Shown here: positions 34,133-43,921 of the stretch, piece by piece | How positions within the stretch are numbered: the first letter of the stretch is position 1 | Layout: each line of letters starts with the position of its first letter | Assembly (NCBI GenBank): GCA_016900015.1 | Contig: JACJJM010000028.1 | Location: 1-44,136, forward strand | Reading direction: 5' to 3' | Length of the DNA: 44,136 nt | DNA from: Phocaeicola coprophilus | GTDB lineage: Bacteria > Bacteroidota > Bacteroidia > Bacteroidales > Bacteroidaceae | The notes under the pieces: generated by a model | Databases searched by the model: none | What the model saw: only the letters and a program-made list of their open reading frames with translations | What the model was told of the DNA's origin: nothing | Position numbers and translations under genes: made by a program

Positions 34133-35995
34133 TCAGAAGGGGAAGAGCAGGGGCAGGACGATGACCATGACGATACCCATGATGACCTGCAGCGGGAGGC
34201 CCACTTTGATGTAGTCCATGAAGGTGTATTGCCCGGCGGGCATCACCAGGGCGTTGGGCGGCGTGGAGAAGGGCGAGGCGAAACACATGCTGGCGGCCAC
34301 GGTGACGGCAAACAGGTAGGGGACGGGGCTTACGCCCAGCGAGATGGCGCTGTGGAGGGCAATGGGGGCCAGGAGCACGGCGGTGGCCGTGTTGCTGATA
34401 AACATTGTCAGCAGCGAGGTGGTGAAGTAGATGCCTGCCAGGAGTGCGAGCGGGCCGTAGTCGCCCAGGCCGCTGACGAGTGCGCCGGAGATGTAGGCCG
34501 ACGCGCCGGTTTTCTCTAGGGCGAGTGACATGGGGAGCATGGCGGCGATGAGCACGACGCTTTCCCAGTTGATGGTCTTGTAGGCGGCTTCGACGTTGCG
34601 GAAGCATCCTGTGAGGACCATCAGCAGGGCGGCTATCATGACGGCTGTGACGGGGGCGATGGGGATGAAGTCGAACACCATCATGGCGACCATGGCCAGC
34701 ATGATGGCTGCGGCCACGGGGGCTTTGTAGTCGAGCGTGACGCGGGCTGCTTCCTGTTGCGGCTGGCCGAGCACGACCCAGTCGGCGTCTTCGCGTTCGA
34801 GGCGGGCGATGTTGTCCCACGTGCCTTGCACGAGGAGGACGTCGCCTTGGTGGATGGCTTCGCGTCCGAGGTCGTTGAGCAGGTATTCTTTCTTGCGGCG
34901 TATGCCGAGGACGTTGACGTTGAATTTGTCGCGGAAGCCTGCGTCCTTCACGTTCTGGTTGATGAGATGGGAGGTGGGCATGACGAGGATTTCGGCGATG
35001 CCGATGTCGTAGAAGTCCAGTTCGCCGGTCGGACGTCCGGCTTCTTCGGTCGCGTGTCCGTCGAGCAGGGTGAGGCGGTAGTCGTCGGCCAGGTGTTTCA
35101 CTTGGTCGAAGTCGCCTTTGACGTAGAGGATGTCTTCGGGCTGGAGGGTGGTGGTCGGGTCGGCCAGTTTCTGGGTGATGGTCTTCAGGAAGCGGTGTTG
35201 CGACACGTCGCCGCGGCGCACTTCGAGGATGTCGAGCCCGTAGCGCCGGCGTATGTCCAAGTCGACGATGGTCTTGCCTTGTATGTCTCCGCCGTCGGTC
35301 ACTTTCAGGCGGAAGAGGTTGCTGGCCAGGCCGTATTCTTTCACCAGTTGGGCGAGTGACTTGCCGGTGCGTTGTCCGTTGTCGCGTTTCTGCCCGCGCT
35401 TGGCGAGGAACCATTTGCTCAGGGGCAGGAGGACGGCCAGTCCGACGAGGATGCTGATGAGGCCCACGGGCAGGAAGGAGAAGAACGAGAGGGGGGCGTA
35501 GCCGGCTTCGGTGAGCGTGTTCTGGATGACGAGGTTGGGGGGCGTACCGATGAGTGTGGTCATGCCGCCCAGGCTGCTGGCGAAGGCGAGGGGCATGAGC
35601 AGGCGGCTGGCGTTCACGCCGGCATTGGCTGCCATGCTCACGACGATGGGGAGCATGAGGGCGACGGTGCCGGTGTTGCTCACGAAGGCGCCGATGGCGG
35701 CTGTCACGAGGATGATGAGGATGAAGAGGCGCAGTTCGCTCTTTCCGGCGAGTTTCAGTATGCGTGCGCTGATCATCTTGGCCAGCCCTGTCTGCACGAT
35801 GGCTCCGCCCACGACGAAGAGGCCGACCATCATGATGACGACGTTGTTGGAGAATCCCGACAAGGCTTCTTCGGGTGTCAGGATGTGGGCGACGAGCAGG
35901 GCGACGAGGGCGCACAGGGCGACGACGTCGGAGCGTATCTTGCCGTTGACGAAGAACACGGCTGCGAGGATGAGGATGATGAGTGTTGTCAGCAT
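34133..35995 (-). CDS. SLC13-family (DASS/ArsB-like) transporter with two RCK_C domains
   Basis: The 620-residue protein has an N-terminal block of about five to six membrane helices (VGLFVVGGAIVQTG, NTGTVALMLPIVVSMAANAG and GTPPNLVIQNTL). A cytoplasmic insert at roughly 205-380 contains two TrkA_C/RCK_C-type regulatory domains, each with a conserved beta-alpha pattern. A C-terminal block of about six helices follows, ending AVTVAASMCFASPFSTPPNALV. The repeated NTGT and NTAT hairpin motifs are those of the divalent anion/Na+ symporter clan. It probably moves sulfate, a dicarboxylate or another anion across the inner membrane. The RCK_C domains suggest allosteric control by a nucleotide or ion. 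Substrate unknown. The ferritin terminator lies just upstream and no clear promoter was seen. Confidence 0.85.
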   Translation of the reverse strand: MLTTLIILILAAVFFVNGKIRSDVVALCALVALLVAHILTPEEALSGFSNNVVIMMVGLFVVGGAIVQTGLAKMISARILKLAGKSELRLFILIILVTAAIGAFVSNTGTVALMLPIVVSMAANAGVNASRLLMPLAFASSLGGMTTLIGTPPNLVIQNTLTEAGYAPLSFFSFLPVGLISILVGLAVLLPLSKWFLAKRGQKRDNGQRTGKSLAQLVKEYGLASNLFRLKVTDGGDIQGKTIVDLDIRRRYGLDILEVRRGDVSQHRFLKTITQKLADPTTTLQPEDILYVKGDFDQVKHLADDYRLTLLDGHATEEAGRPTGELDFYDIGIAEILVMPTSHLINQNVKDAGFRDKFNVNVLGIRRKKEYLLNDLGREAIHQGDVLLVQGTWDNIARLEREDADWVVLGQPQQEAARVTLDYKAPVAAAIMLAMVAMMVFDFIPIAPVTAVMIAALLMVLTGCFRNVEAAYKTINWESVVLIAAMLPMSLALEKTGASAYISGALVSGLGDYGPLALLAGIYFTTSLLTMFISNTATAVLLAPIALHSAISLGVSPVPYLFAVTVAASMCFASPFSTPPNALVMPAGQYTFMDYIKVGLPLQVIMGIVMVIVLPLLFPF

Positions 35996-36036
35996 AGGTT
36001 TTCAGGGGGATATGTGTGTGGTCGTATGGGAAAATG

Positions 36037-36077
36037 AAAAGGGTGTGTCCAAACGGTTTGTTCGGACACACCCTTTT
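36037..36077 (-). terminator. Bidirectional-looking terminator after the ferritin gene
   Basis: A 14-bp perfect stem, AAAAGGGTGTGTCC/GGACACACCCTTTT, has a 13-nt loop containing AAACGGTTTG. It lies 32 nt past the ferritin stop codon on the minus strand and carries T-runs on both strands. Confidence 0.85.
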
Positions 36078-36109
36078 GTTTCTGTCTTATGTGGTTAAGC
36101 GATGATTGC

Positions 36110-36592
36110 TTATTGGCGTGCGCCGAGCTGGCCGTCGAGATAGCACAGTGCGCTGTCGCCCATTTTGCGGATGCGGTCCACGATGTTTTGTGCCGTGGCT
36201 TCTTCTTCGACTTGTTCGCGGACGAAGCTCCAGAGGAAGTCTTGTGTGGCTTTGTCTTTCTCTGCGGAAGCTACGTCGACGAGGGCGTCGATGAGTTCAG
36301 ACACGTGGCACTCGTGTTTGTACACGTGTTCGAAGACTTCGAGCGGGCTGCCCCATCCGGTGGGGACGACATCTACTTTGTCCACCACTGCGGTGCCGCC
36401 GCGTTTCATCAGGTAGTCGGCCATCTGGTAGGCGTGGCTGAGTTCTTCTTCCGACTGTTTTTTCATCCAGTGTGCGAATCCGTCGAATCCTTCTTTCTGG
36501 AGGTAGAAGCACATGGACATATACAGGTTGGCCGACCATAATTCGGCTGTGATTTGTTCGTTGATGGCTTTTTGTAATTTTTCGCTAATCAT
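36110..36592 (-). CDS. ftnA: Non-haem bacterial ferritin
   Basis: The 160-residue four-helix-bundle protein assembles into a 24-subunit cytoplasmic iron-storage shell. The ferroxidase residues fall at the same numbers as in E. coli FtnA: Glu17, Glu50 and His53 (EEELSHA), Glu94, Gln127 and Glu130 (REQVEEE). The length is normal. It oxidises Fe(II) and stores it as a ferric mineral, protecting against oxidative stress, as known for Bacteroides ferritin. It lies 120 nt downstream of cysS on the same strand and ends at its own terminator. No strong -7 box was found upstream; ACCCTTTGCAC near 36676 is only a weak candidate. Confidence 0.95.
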   Translation of the reverse strand: MISEKLQKAINEQITAELWSANLYMSMCFYLQKEGFDGFAHWMKKQSEEELSHAYQMADYLMKRGGTAVVDKVDVVPTGWGSPLEVFEHVYKHECHVSELIDALVDVASAEKDKATQDFLWSFVREQVEEEATAQNIVDRIRKMGDSALCYLDGQLGARQ

Positions 36593-36712
36593 AATTCCTA
36601 AGTTTTTAAAGAAATGTTCTTGAATATTTGTTGTGGTTCTTAAGTTCTTGAGCTTGCAGCTCAGGAAGGATAGTGCAAAGGGTGTACCAAAGGGCGGCGG
36701 TGTGCCAACTTG

Positions 36713-38188
36713 TCATTTCAGCAGTCGCCAGGCGAAGCCGTCCTTCGTGTCTTTCACTTCGAATCCCAGCGCCGTGAGCTCGTCGCGTATCTTGTCGCTC
36801 GTGGCCCAGTCCTTGTTGGCTTTTGCCTTCATGCGCTGTTCGAGCAGCATGTCGACCACTTTGCTGTAAGCCTCTTCGCGGGCGTCGTCCGAGCCTTGTT
36901 CCGTCTTCATGCCCAGGAGGTCGAAGAGGAAGAGGTCGAAGACGGACTTCAGCTCTGCCAAATCGTCGGCTGTGAGGGTTGCCTTTTTGTCGTAGGCCGT
37001 GTTGATGGCTTTGCAGGCTTCGAAGAGATGGGCGATGACGATGGGTGTGTTGAAGTCGTCGTTCATGGCGTCGTAGCACTTCTGGCGCAGGCCTGTCACG
37101 TCGATGGTCGAGGTGGCTCCCGGCTGCACGTGTGACAGGTTGTCGTAGGCTTCCATGAGCCGCTGCATGCCTTTCTCGGCTGCTTGCAGGGCTTCATTGC
37201 TGAAGTCCACCGTCCCGCGGTAGTGTGCCTGGAGGATGAAGAAGCGGATGGTCATGGGGCTATAGGGCTGGCTCAGGAGTGGATGCGTGCCGTGGAAGAA
37301 CTGGTCGAGGGTGATGAAGTTGCCCAGGCTCTTGCCCATCTTCGTGCCGTTGATGGTGATCATGTTGTTGTGCATCCAGTAGCGCACCATGTCGTCGCCC
37401 TGTGAGGCCACGCTTTGGGCGATTTCGCACTCGTGGTGGGGGAAGACGAGGTCCATCCCTCCGCCGTGGATGTCGAAGTGTGCGCCCAGGTATTTGCGTC
37501 CCATGGCTGTGCACTCGCAGTGCCATCCGGGGAATCCGTCGCTCCAGGGGCTGGGCCAGCGCATGATGTGTTCGGGCTGTGCTTTCTTCCAGAGGGCAAA
37601 GTCGGCCGGGTTGTGCTTTTCCTGCTGCCCGTCGAGTTCGCGGGTGGTGTTGAGCACGTCGTCGAGGTTGCGTCCCGAGAGCTTGCCGTAGCGATGGTCC
37701 TTATTGTATTTGGGCACGTCGAAGTAGACCGAGCCTTCGCTCGTGTAGGCGTAGCCGTTGTCGAGGATTTCTTTCACGAGCTCGATTTGCTCGATGATGT
37801 GTCCCGAAGCGAGGGGTTCGATGCTGGGCGGGAGCACGTTGAGTTCCTCCATGGCCTTGTGATAGCGGTTGGTGTAATACTGTGCGACTTCCATCGGTTC
37901 GAGTTGCTCCAGCCGTGCTTTCTTGGCTATCTTGTCTTCGCCTTCGTCTGCGTCGTGTTCCAGGTGGCCGACGTCGGTAATGTTGCGCACATAACGCACT
38001 TTGTAGCCCAAGTGGCGCAGGTAGCGGAAGACGAGGTCAAAGGTGATGGCCGGACGGGCGTGGCCCAGGTGGGCGTCACCGTAGACGGTGGGCCCGCAGA
38101 CATACATGCCCACGTGAGGAGCATGCAGGGGAACGAACTCCTCCTTCTGGCGGGTCAGTGTATTGTAGATGTAAAGTTTCTGTTCCAT
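36713..38188 (-). CDS. cysS: Cysteinyl-tRNA synthetase
   Basis: The 491-residue class I aminoacyl-tRNA synthetase starts at ATG 38188 ([18 protein letters not shown]). A longer frame to 38275 would cross the promoter. The HIGH motif is HLGH at 40-43 and the KMSKS motif appears as KMGKS at 283-287. The four zinc ligands that discriminate cysteine are present: Cys31, Cys226, His251 and Glu255. The C-terminal DALR-type helical domain follows. The enzyme charges tRNA-Cys with cysteine using ATP. Apparently a single transcript from its own promoter; the ferritin gene follows after 120 nt. Confidence 0.97.
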   Translation of the reverse strand: MEQKLYIYNTLTRQKEEFVPLHAPHVGMYVCGPTVYGDAHLGHARPAITFDLVFRYLRHLGYKVRYVRNITDVGHLEHDADEGEDKIAKKARLEQLEPMEVAQYYTNRYHKAMEELNVLPPSIEPLASGHIIEQIELVKEILDNGYAYTSEGSVYFDVPKYNKDHRYGKLSGRNLDDVLNTTRELDGQQEKHNPADFALWKKAQPEHIMRWPSPWSDGFPGWHCECTAMGRKYLGAHFDIHGGGMDLVFPHHECEIAQSVASQGDDMVRYWMHNNMITINGTKMGKSLGNFITLDQFFHGTHPLLSQPYSPMTIRFFILQAHYRGTVDFSNEALQAAEKGMQRLMEAYDNLSHVQPGATSTIDVTGLRQKCYDAMNDDFNTPIVIAHLFEACKAINTAYDKKATLTADDLAELKSVFDLFLFDLLGMKTEQGSDDAREEAYSKVVDMLLEQRMKAKANKDWATSDKIRDELTALGFEVKDTKDGFAWRLLK

Positions 38189-38219
38189 AGTGATAATCCT
38201 TTGGTGTGATTGTGTGGGA

Positions 38220-38227
38220 CAAAGATA
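38220..38227 (-). promoter_or_regulatory. -7 box of cysS
   Basis: On the minus strand it reads TATCTTTG, a full match to TAnnTTTG, 31 nt upstream of the cysS start. It supports the start at 38188. No clear -33 element was seen. Confidence 0.6.
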
Positions 38228-38360
38228 GGGATTATTCTGCGAAAACCGGTCGATTGGCGGTGTTTCTTTTGTCATGCTTCATGCGGCCCTCCTTAGCTCA
38301 GGGAGGCGATGCCGACGATTTACTCCCGTTTCTTTGCCATAGGTGTGCCTTTTTCCCTTT

Positions 38361-38392
38361 ATAAAAGCATGTCGTTTTCTTGCTGCTTTTAT
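38361..38392. repeat. Small inverted repeat downstream of the 36-residue gene
   Basis: ATAAAAGCA (38361-38369) pairs with TGCTTTTAT (38384-38392) around a 14-nt loop. It could end the minus-strand transcript of the small membrane genes, but the sequence that follows on that strand is A-rich, not T-rich. Confidence 0.35.
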
Positions 38393-38409
38393 GCAGGTCT
38401 GCCCGTGCT

Positions 38410-38520
38410 TCAAATCATGTGGTTGGACTTGAGCCACTTCCGGCCCTGCGGGGTGAGACACCACAGCAGGAAGATGACGCATGGTATGCCGATGGCTGCG
38501 TAAACGATGTATGCTCCCAT
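38410..38520 (-). CDS. Predicted 36-residue single-span membrane peptide
   Basis: The minus-strand frame MGAYIVYAAIGIPCVIFLLW, then CLTPQGRKWLKSNHMI, begins 4 nt after the stop of the DUF6722-like gene. One hydrophobic helix (residues 3-22) is followed by a positively charged tail, so the C-terminus should stay in the cytoplasm. The tight spacing and strong membrane-helix pattern argue that it is real although short. I do not recognise a family. The phrase LTPQGRKWLK resembles nothing catalytic. Confidence 0.5.
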   Translation of the reverse strand: MGAYIVYAAIGIPCVIFLLWCLTPQGRKWLKSNHMI

Positions 38521-38524
38521 AGAT

Positions 38525-38716
38525 TCAGTTCTCCGTTTTTTTCTTGTTCGACAATATGAGCCCCGCTATCAAGACCAAGATAGAAAACGCGACTCCCAGT
38601 CCGTAAACTGCCGCTTTGCTGTCTTGAAAGTCTTTGAAAAACGAGGCGATAACGACGCCCGTCAGTATATACTTGGATACGTCGATGAGGTATCCTCCGA
38701 GTTTTTCTTTCCACAT
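38525..38716 (-). CDS. Small two-helix membrane protein (DUF6722-like)
   Basis: The 63-residue protein reads MWKEKLGGYLIDVSKYILTG and continues VVIASFF. It has two predicted helices (about 13-27 and 39-56) and a Lys-rich C-terminus (SNKKKTEN). The LGKYLLDISKYVLTAVVI-like opening and the GL..SI..L..GLIL second helix are those of the DUF6722 family, common in Bacteroides and annotated without function. It lies 67 nt downstream of the S24 repressor gene and 4 nt ahead of a 36-residue membrane peptide, so all three may share a transcript. Confidence 0.65.
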   Translation of the reverse strand: MWKEKLGGYLIDVSKYILTGVVIASFFKDFQDSKAAVYGLGVAFSILVLIAGLILSNKKKTEN

Positions 38717-38783
38717 GTTGCAAATATACGATTTTCCACCGCATTTGCAAGTGTTTGGTATAGAATAATTTTCGCTCCGGTGC

Positions 38784-39497
38784 TCAGAGCATCATGTTGC
38801 GCCGGATGGAGAATTTCACGATGGCCATCGCCGTGATGCTCGTCAGGGGGATGTCCTGCGGCGAGTGGTACTGGTTGTAGCTGACGAGCTTGATGCTGCC
38901 TTCCTGTTCGGAACGGTTGACGTATTTCACCGTGAGGTATTCGTCGCCGTCGAGGTCGAAGGCGACGAGGTACATCTCTCCGTATATGATGTTGTCCAGG
39001 CTGTGGATTTCCTTGTAGCCCACGATGTCGCCCGATTTGAGCAGGGGATACATGCTGTCGCCGCTCACGTAGACGGCGCCGTCGCATGAGGGCACGTTCG
39101 GGATGATGATTTGCCCCAGCACGAACTGGTGTTTGTTGGTGAAGAGCGTGCGCAGGTTGGCCGCGGCCGTCACGTCGTAGAGCGGCACGCTGCGGTCATT
39201 CAGTGCTTCCGAGGCACGGGGGGTGTGGAGGAGCTGCACTTCGCCGTCGGCCAGGTCGTTGTCCACGTGGTTGGCCCGGTGGGCCGGGGTGCCGCGTCCG
39301 GTGAGCAACCAGTTCAGGTCGACGTCGGCCAGCTTGTTGATGACCAGCGGAAAATCGATGCTGTTGCGTGACGTCCAGTTTGACACGGTGGCTTTCGACA
39401 CGCCCAGGTAGTCGGCCACCTGGCGGTCTGACTTGAAGCCTTTCACTTCCTTGATGCGCCGGATGATGTCTCCGACGTTGATTACATTGTCGTCCAT
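38784..39497 (-). CDS. S24-type (LexA/CI-like) transcriptional regulator
   Basis: The 237-residue protein starts at ATG 39497 (MDDNVINVGDIIRRIKEVKG), just downstream of a promoter. The N-terminal HTH (about 8-70: SDRQVADYLGVSKATVSNWTSR) resembles phage CI repressors. The C-terminal S24 domain (about 103-237) has the nucleophile Ser148 in VSGDSMYPLL and the general base Lys191 in TVKYV, 43 residues apart. I see no Ala-Gly or Cys-Gly dipeptide about 30-40 residues before Ser148, so RecA-stimulated self-cleavage is uncertain. No phage genes surround it. It is a candidate stress- or damage-responsive repressor of itself or of the small membrane genes downstream. Confidence 0.8.
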   Translation of the reverse strand: MDDNVINVGDIIRRIKEVKGFKSDRQVADYLGVSKATVSNWTSRNSIDFPLVINKLADVDLNWLLTGRGTPAHRANHVDNDLADGEVQLLHTPRASEALNDRSVPLYDVTAAANLRTLFTNKHQFVLGQIIIPNVPSCDGAVYVSGDSMYPLLKSGDIVGYKEIHSLDNIIYGEMYLVAFDLDGDEYLTVKYVNRSEQEGSIKLVSYNQYHSPQDIPLTSITAMAIVKFSIRRNMML

Positions 39498-39553
39498 GTA
39501 TGTTCGTTTGTTTTCGTTCTGGCTATATTTCAGGGCGGGATGACATCCCTTTG

Positions 39554-39561
39554 CAAAGGTA
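39554..39561 (-). promoter_or_regulatory. Promoter of the S24 regulator gene
   Basis: On the minus strand TACCTTTG (39554-39561) followed by C is a full -7 match. CTTG at 39581-39584 lies 19 nt upstream as a near -33 element. The start codon is 57 nt downstream of the box. Confidence 0.6.
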
Positions 39562-39599
39562 TGTATTAATATTGAAAATGCAAGGTTTTCCAAGTGAAT

Positions 39600-39712
39600 A
39601 CTTCCCGCCGTCCTTCTATTCTTTCCGCACGAGGACGGAAAGGAGGGCGGGCGACCACGGAAAGGAAGGCGTCCGCGGGCGGTCTCCTTTCCGTGGACGG
39701 GCTTTGTCCGCA
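39600..39712. repeat. Cluster of CGGAAAGG-family palindromic repeats
   Basis: GGACGGAAAGGAGGGCG, then CCACGGAAAGGAAGGCG, then the inverse CTCCTTTCCGTGGACGG lie in about 75 bp, making direct and inverted copies that can pair. It is between the S24 promoter and the typA terminator. Confidence 0.6.
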
Positions 39713-39724
39713 GGTTTGCGGGAC

Positions 39725-39758
39725 AAAAAAAGGCCCCTGCTTCACAGCAGGAGACCTT
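39725..39758 (-). terminator. Terminator of typA
   Basis: On the minus strand AAGGTCTCCTGCT pairs with AGCAGGGGCCTT around a short GTGA loop and is followed by a T-run. It lies 34 nt after the typA stop. Confidence 0.85.
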
Positions 39759-39792
39759 CCGTCATAATCTTTATGGTAAATCAAATAAAAAG

Positions 39793-41595
<1,803 letters not shown>

Positions 41596-41618
41596 ACTGT
41601 TACCTTAAAATTTCGGCG

Positions 41619-41626
41619 CAAAGTTA
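41619..41626 (-). promoter_or_regulatory. -7 box of typA
   Basis: On the minus strand it reads TAACTTTG followed by C, a full match to TAnnTTTG, 24 nt upstream of the ATG. No clear -33 element was seen. Confidence 0.6.
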
Positions 41627-41670
41627 CAAGAAAATCTTTGTAATAGCATTGCGCATTGGCAGATATTGTC

Positions 41671-41678
41671 TATCTTTG
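41671..41678 (+). promoter_or_regulatory. -7 box of rpsO
   Basis: TATCTTTG followed by C is a full match, with ATTG at 41648-41651 (19-nt spacer) as a partial -33. The leader is about 27 nt. Confidence 0.65.
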
Positions 41679-41711
41679 CGCCCGCAAATCAAACTTTTAA
41701 ATAATATAAAT

Positions 41712-41981
41712 ATGTATTTAGACGCTGCAAAAAAGCAAGAGATCTTTGGACAATACGGCAAGTCTAACACTGATACTGGCTCTCCCGAGTCCCAGATAGC
41801 ATTGTTCTCCTACCGTATCTCCCACTTGACGGAGCACTTGAAGAGCAACCGTAAAGATCATATGACTGAAAGAGCCTTGACTACGCTGGTAGGCAAACGC
41901 CGTGCTCTCCTGAACTACCTGAAGGAGCGCGACATCGAGCGTTACCGTGCCATCGTGAAAGCTCTTAACTTACGTAAGTAA
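41712..41981 (+). CDS. rpsO: 30S ribosomal protein S15
   Basis: The 89-residue protein begins MYLDAAKKQEIFGQYGKSNT at ATG 41712, the usual S15 length; an in-frame extension upstream crosses the promoter. TGSPESQIALFSYRISHLTEHLKSNRKDH and the C-terminal RRALLNYLKERDIERYRAIVKALNLRK are diagnostic. S15 binds 16S rRNA directly and helps organise the platform of the small subunit. In many bacteria it regulates its own mRNA, but the leader here is too short to show an obvious autoregulatory fold. It ends in a strong terminator. Confidence 0.97.
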   Translation: MYLDAAKKQEIFGQYGKSNTDTGSPESQIALFSYRISHLTEHLKSNRKDHMTERALTTLVGKRRALLNYLKERDIERYRAIVKALNLRK

Positions 41982-42006
41982 GCCGTCGCTGACAGAGCGA
42001 ACAGAC

Positions 42007-42048
42007 AAAAATGACGCATCTCCCGCAAAGGAGGTGCGTCATTTTTTT
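42007..42048 (+). terminator. Bidirectional terminator between rpsO and the lipoprotein gene
   Basis: A perfect stem including ATGACGCATCTCC/GGAGGTGCGTCAT (one G-T pair) with a CGCAAA loop has an A-run before it and seven T after it. It can serve both converging transcripts. Confidence 0.88.
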
Positions 42049-42069
42049 ATGGCTGTCCCCGGACGATGC

Positions 42070-42375
42070 TCAATGCAGGGGCACTTGTCGGTCGGGCTGA
42101 ACCGACAGGACGCCTTCAGTCCGTCGCAGGCGGCGTGTCGTGCGCCGCAGGCTTTTGCCGCGGGGGACGGACAGGGCGACGCCGTGGAGCGTCTCGTAGT
42201 GGTAGACGAGCGTGGCTTCGCAGCGTTCGGCTGTGTGCAGAAGGGGTGCGGGGCCTATGGCCGGGTCATAGAAGAGGATGAGCGTGCGCGGCGTCGCCTG
42301 CCGGGCCGTTTGGCAGGACGACAGGCAGCAGGCCGTCAGTGTCGCCGCCAGGAGGAAGATGTGGACGGGTCTCAT
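42070..42375 (-). CDS. Small lipoprotein resembling a free I9-type propeptide
   Basis: The 101-residue protein starts at 42375 (MRPVHIFLLAATLTACCLSSC; lipid Cys21 likely). The mature part of about 80 residues has the strand-helix-strand-strand-helix-strand pattern of I9 subtilisin propeptides: TLILFYDP, a helix, ATLVYHYETLHGVALSVP, a helix, and then VLSVQPDRQV, which matches the V.S.EPD end of that family. No protease domain follows. The start overlaps the aminotransferase stop by 4 nt (ATGA), so the two are co-translated. I cannot name a family with certainty; the I9-like fold is an inference from pattern. Confidence 0.6.
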   Translation of the reverse strand: MRPVHIFLLAATLTACCLSSCQTARQATPRTLILFYDPAIGPAPLLHTAERCEATLVYHYETLHGVALSVPRGKSLRRTTRRLRRTEGVLSVQPDRQVPLH

Positions 42376-43544
42376 GAGTGTTTTGTGCGGTTCAGGAACT
42401 CGGTGAAACGTTCCAGTGTTTCGGCCAGGCGGGCGCGGGGACAGGCGATGTTCCAGCGCATGAAGCCTTCGCCCGCGGCCCCGTACATCGTGCCGGCGTT
42501 GAGCCAGAGACGGGATTCGTCGACAAGCCGTTCCTCCAGCTCCTCCGAAGGCAGTCCCAGCACGTGGCAGTCCATCCACACGAGGTAGGTGCCTTCGAGC
42601 TCCGTCAGGGGAAATTCGGGCAGATGCTCGCGGCAGTAGTCGCACATGAAGTCGTAGTTACCCTTCAGGTAGTCGAGCAGTTGGAGCAGCCAAGGCTCAC
42701 CCTCGTCGTAAGCCGCAATGGTGGCTTCGATGCCGAAGGGGTTCACGTCGCACACCTCGTTGATGTTGATGGCGCGGTCGATGCGGCGGCGCACGTCGGC
42801 GTCGTCGGACACGATGGCGGCGATTTGCAGGCCTGCCATGTTGAACGACTTGGTGGGCGAGAGGCATGTCACCGACCCGTGGCGCATCGCCTCGCTTACC
42901 GAGGCATAGGGCGTGTAGGTGTGTCCCGGCATCACGAGCTCGCAGTGGATTTCGTCGGCGACGGCGGTCACGCCGTGGCGCAGGCAGATGTCGCCCAGGC
43001 GGGCCAGTTCGTCGCGCGTCCACACGCGGCCTGCGGGGTTGTGCGGGTTGCAGAGCAGCATGACCTTCACGCGCGGGTCGGCCGCACGGCGTTCCAGGTC
43101 GTCGAAGTCCATGCGGTAGGTTTGGTTTTCATAGATGAGGGGACTTTCCTCCACCGTGCAGCCGTTGTTGCGGATGGAGGAGAAGAAACAGTTGTACACG
43201 GGCGTCTGCACCAGCACCTTGTCGCCCGGTGCGGTGAGCGCCTTGATGACGGCCGAGAGGGCGGGCACCACGCCTGAGGTGTAGAGCATCCATTCACGGC
43301 GCATCGTCCACCCGTGGCGTCGGGCAAACCACCGGATGATGGACTCGTAGAAGGCGTCGGGCACGTGGGTGTAGCCGAAGATGCCGTGCTCGACGCGGCG
43401 CCTGAGGGCGTCGATGACGGGCTGTGCCGTGCGGAAATCCATGTCGGCCACCCAGAGGGGCAGCACGTCGGGGTCGGCAGCACTGTCCCACTTCAGGGAG
43501 TTCGTGCCGCGACGGTTGATAAGTTCGTTGAAATCGTATGTCAT
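42372..43544 (-). CDS. MalY/PatB-type PLP aminotransferase (cystathionine beta-lyase-like)
   Basis: The 390-residue fold-type I PLP enzyme starts at 43544 (MTYDFNELINRRGTNSLKWD); the ten-codon extension upstream would lie over the promoter. Motifs are LPLWVADMDF near residue 28, the substrate-loop segment GIFGYT (54-59), NPHNPAGR (166-173), Asp197 in ADEIHCEL and the Schiff-base Lys232 in SPTKSFNMAG. This combination is typical of MalY/PatB, which cleave C-S bonds in cystathionine or cysteine to give pyruvate, ammonia and a thiol or H2S. It is the first gene of a two-gene unit with the small lipoprotein. Confidence 0.88.
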   Translation of the reverse strand: MTYDFNELINRRGTNSLKWDSAADPDVLPLWVADMDFRTAQPVIDALRRRVEHGIFGYTHVPDAFYESIIRWFARRHGWTMRREWMLYTSGVVPALSAVIKALTAPGDKVLVQTPVYNCFFSSIRNNGCTVEESPLIYENQTYRMDFDDLERRAADPRVKVMLLCNPHNPAGRVWTRDELARLGDICLRHGVTAVADEIHCELVMPGHTYTPYASVSEAMRHGSVTCLSPTKSFNMAGLQIAAIVSDDADVRRRIDRAININEVCDVNPFGIEATIAAYDEGEPWLLQLLDYLKGNYDFMCDYCREHLPEFPLTELEGTYLVWMDCHVLGLPSEELEERLVDESRLWLNAGTMYGAAGEGFMRWNIACPRARLAETLERFTEFLNRTKHS

Positions 43545-43561
43545 AGTCTCGTTGTTTTTTG

Positions 43562-43569
43562 CAAAACTA
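43562..43569 (-). promoter_or_regulatory. -7 box of the MalY/PatB gene
   Basis: On the minus strand it reads TAGTTTTG followed by C, a full match to TAnnTTTG, 17 nt before the ATG at 43544. The longer frame from 43574 would start inside this box. Confidence 0.55.
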
Positions 43570-43822
43570 ACCATAAAAAGTGGAAATGCCGTGTGCGTCG
43601 TCCGCCTTTTCCTGCATAGCCGTCCGGGTAGTCCTGGCAGAGGTTGAAAGGGCCGTCGGCGTCATCGTTTTTGACGAATGTGGGCCTTCGGAATAGTGTG
43701 CCTACGGCCGTGAATAGTAGCCGGGACGCCTGTTAAGGGTAAGCCCGGACGGCCTCCTTTCCGTCCGTCTGCCGAGTCCTTTCCGTCCGCGCCTACCCTT
43801 TAGGGGCGTATGGGGAGGATAA
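43570..43822. other. Non-coding spacer with CTTTCCGTCC repeats
   Basis: No gene was recognised. 43733-43803 holds TTAAGGGTAAGCCCGG, two CTTTCCGTCC cores and TACCCTTTAGGGG, a decayed relative of the element at 19233-19313. Confidence 0.5.
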
Positions 43823-43890
43823 AAAAGACGCCGGGACACGAGGGTTCTTTTTCTGTTGAGATATATAGAATCCGTGTCCCGGCGTCTTTT
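43823..43890 (-). terminator. Long-stem terminator of the Rpn-type gene
   Basis: A perfect stem, AAAAGACGCCGGGACACG/CGTGTCCCGGCGTCTTTT, encloses a loop of about 32 nt, with T-rich ends in both directions. It lies 32 nt past the minus-strand stop codon. Confidence 0.75.
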
Positions 43891-43921
43891 CATGTCGTCC
43901 CGGCGTCAGGGAAAGCGAGGG

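Noticed and set aside
34011-36071. 686-codon frame on the same strand as the SLC13 gene
   Set aside because: The product is an Arg/Pro/His-rich shadow in another frame. The 620-residue frame has membrane helices and family motifs and is the real gene.
38283-38315. tRNA-like stretch CCTTAGCTCAGGGAGG
   Set aside because: It resembles a tRNA D-arm, but no T-loop GTTCGA, anticodon stem or matching acceptor stem occurs at the required distances. It is better seen as a small GC hairpin.
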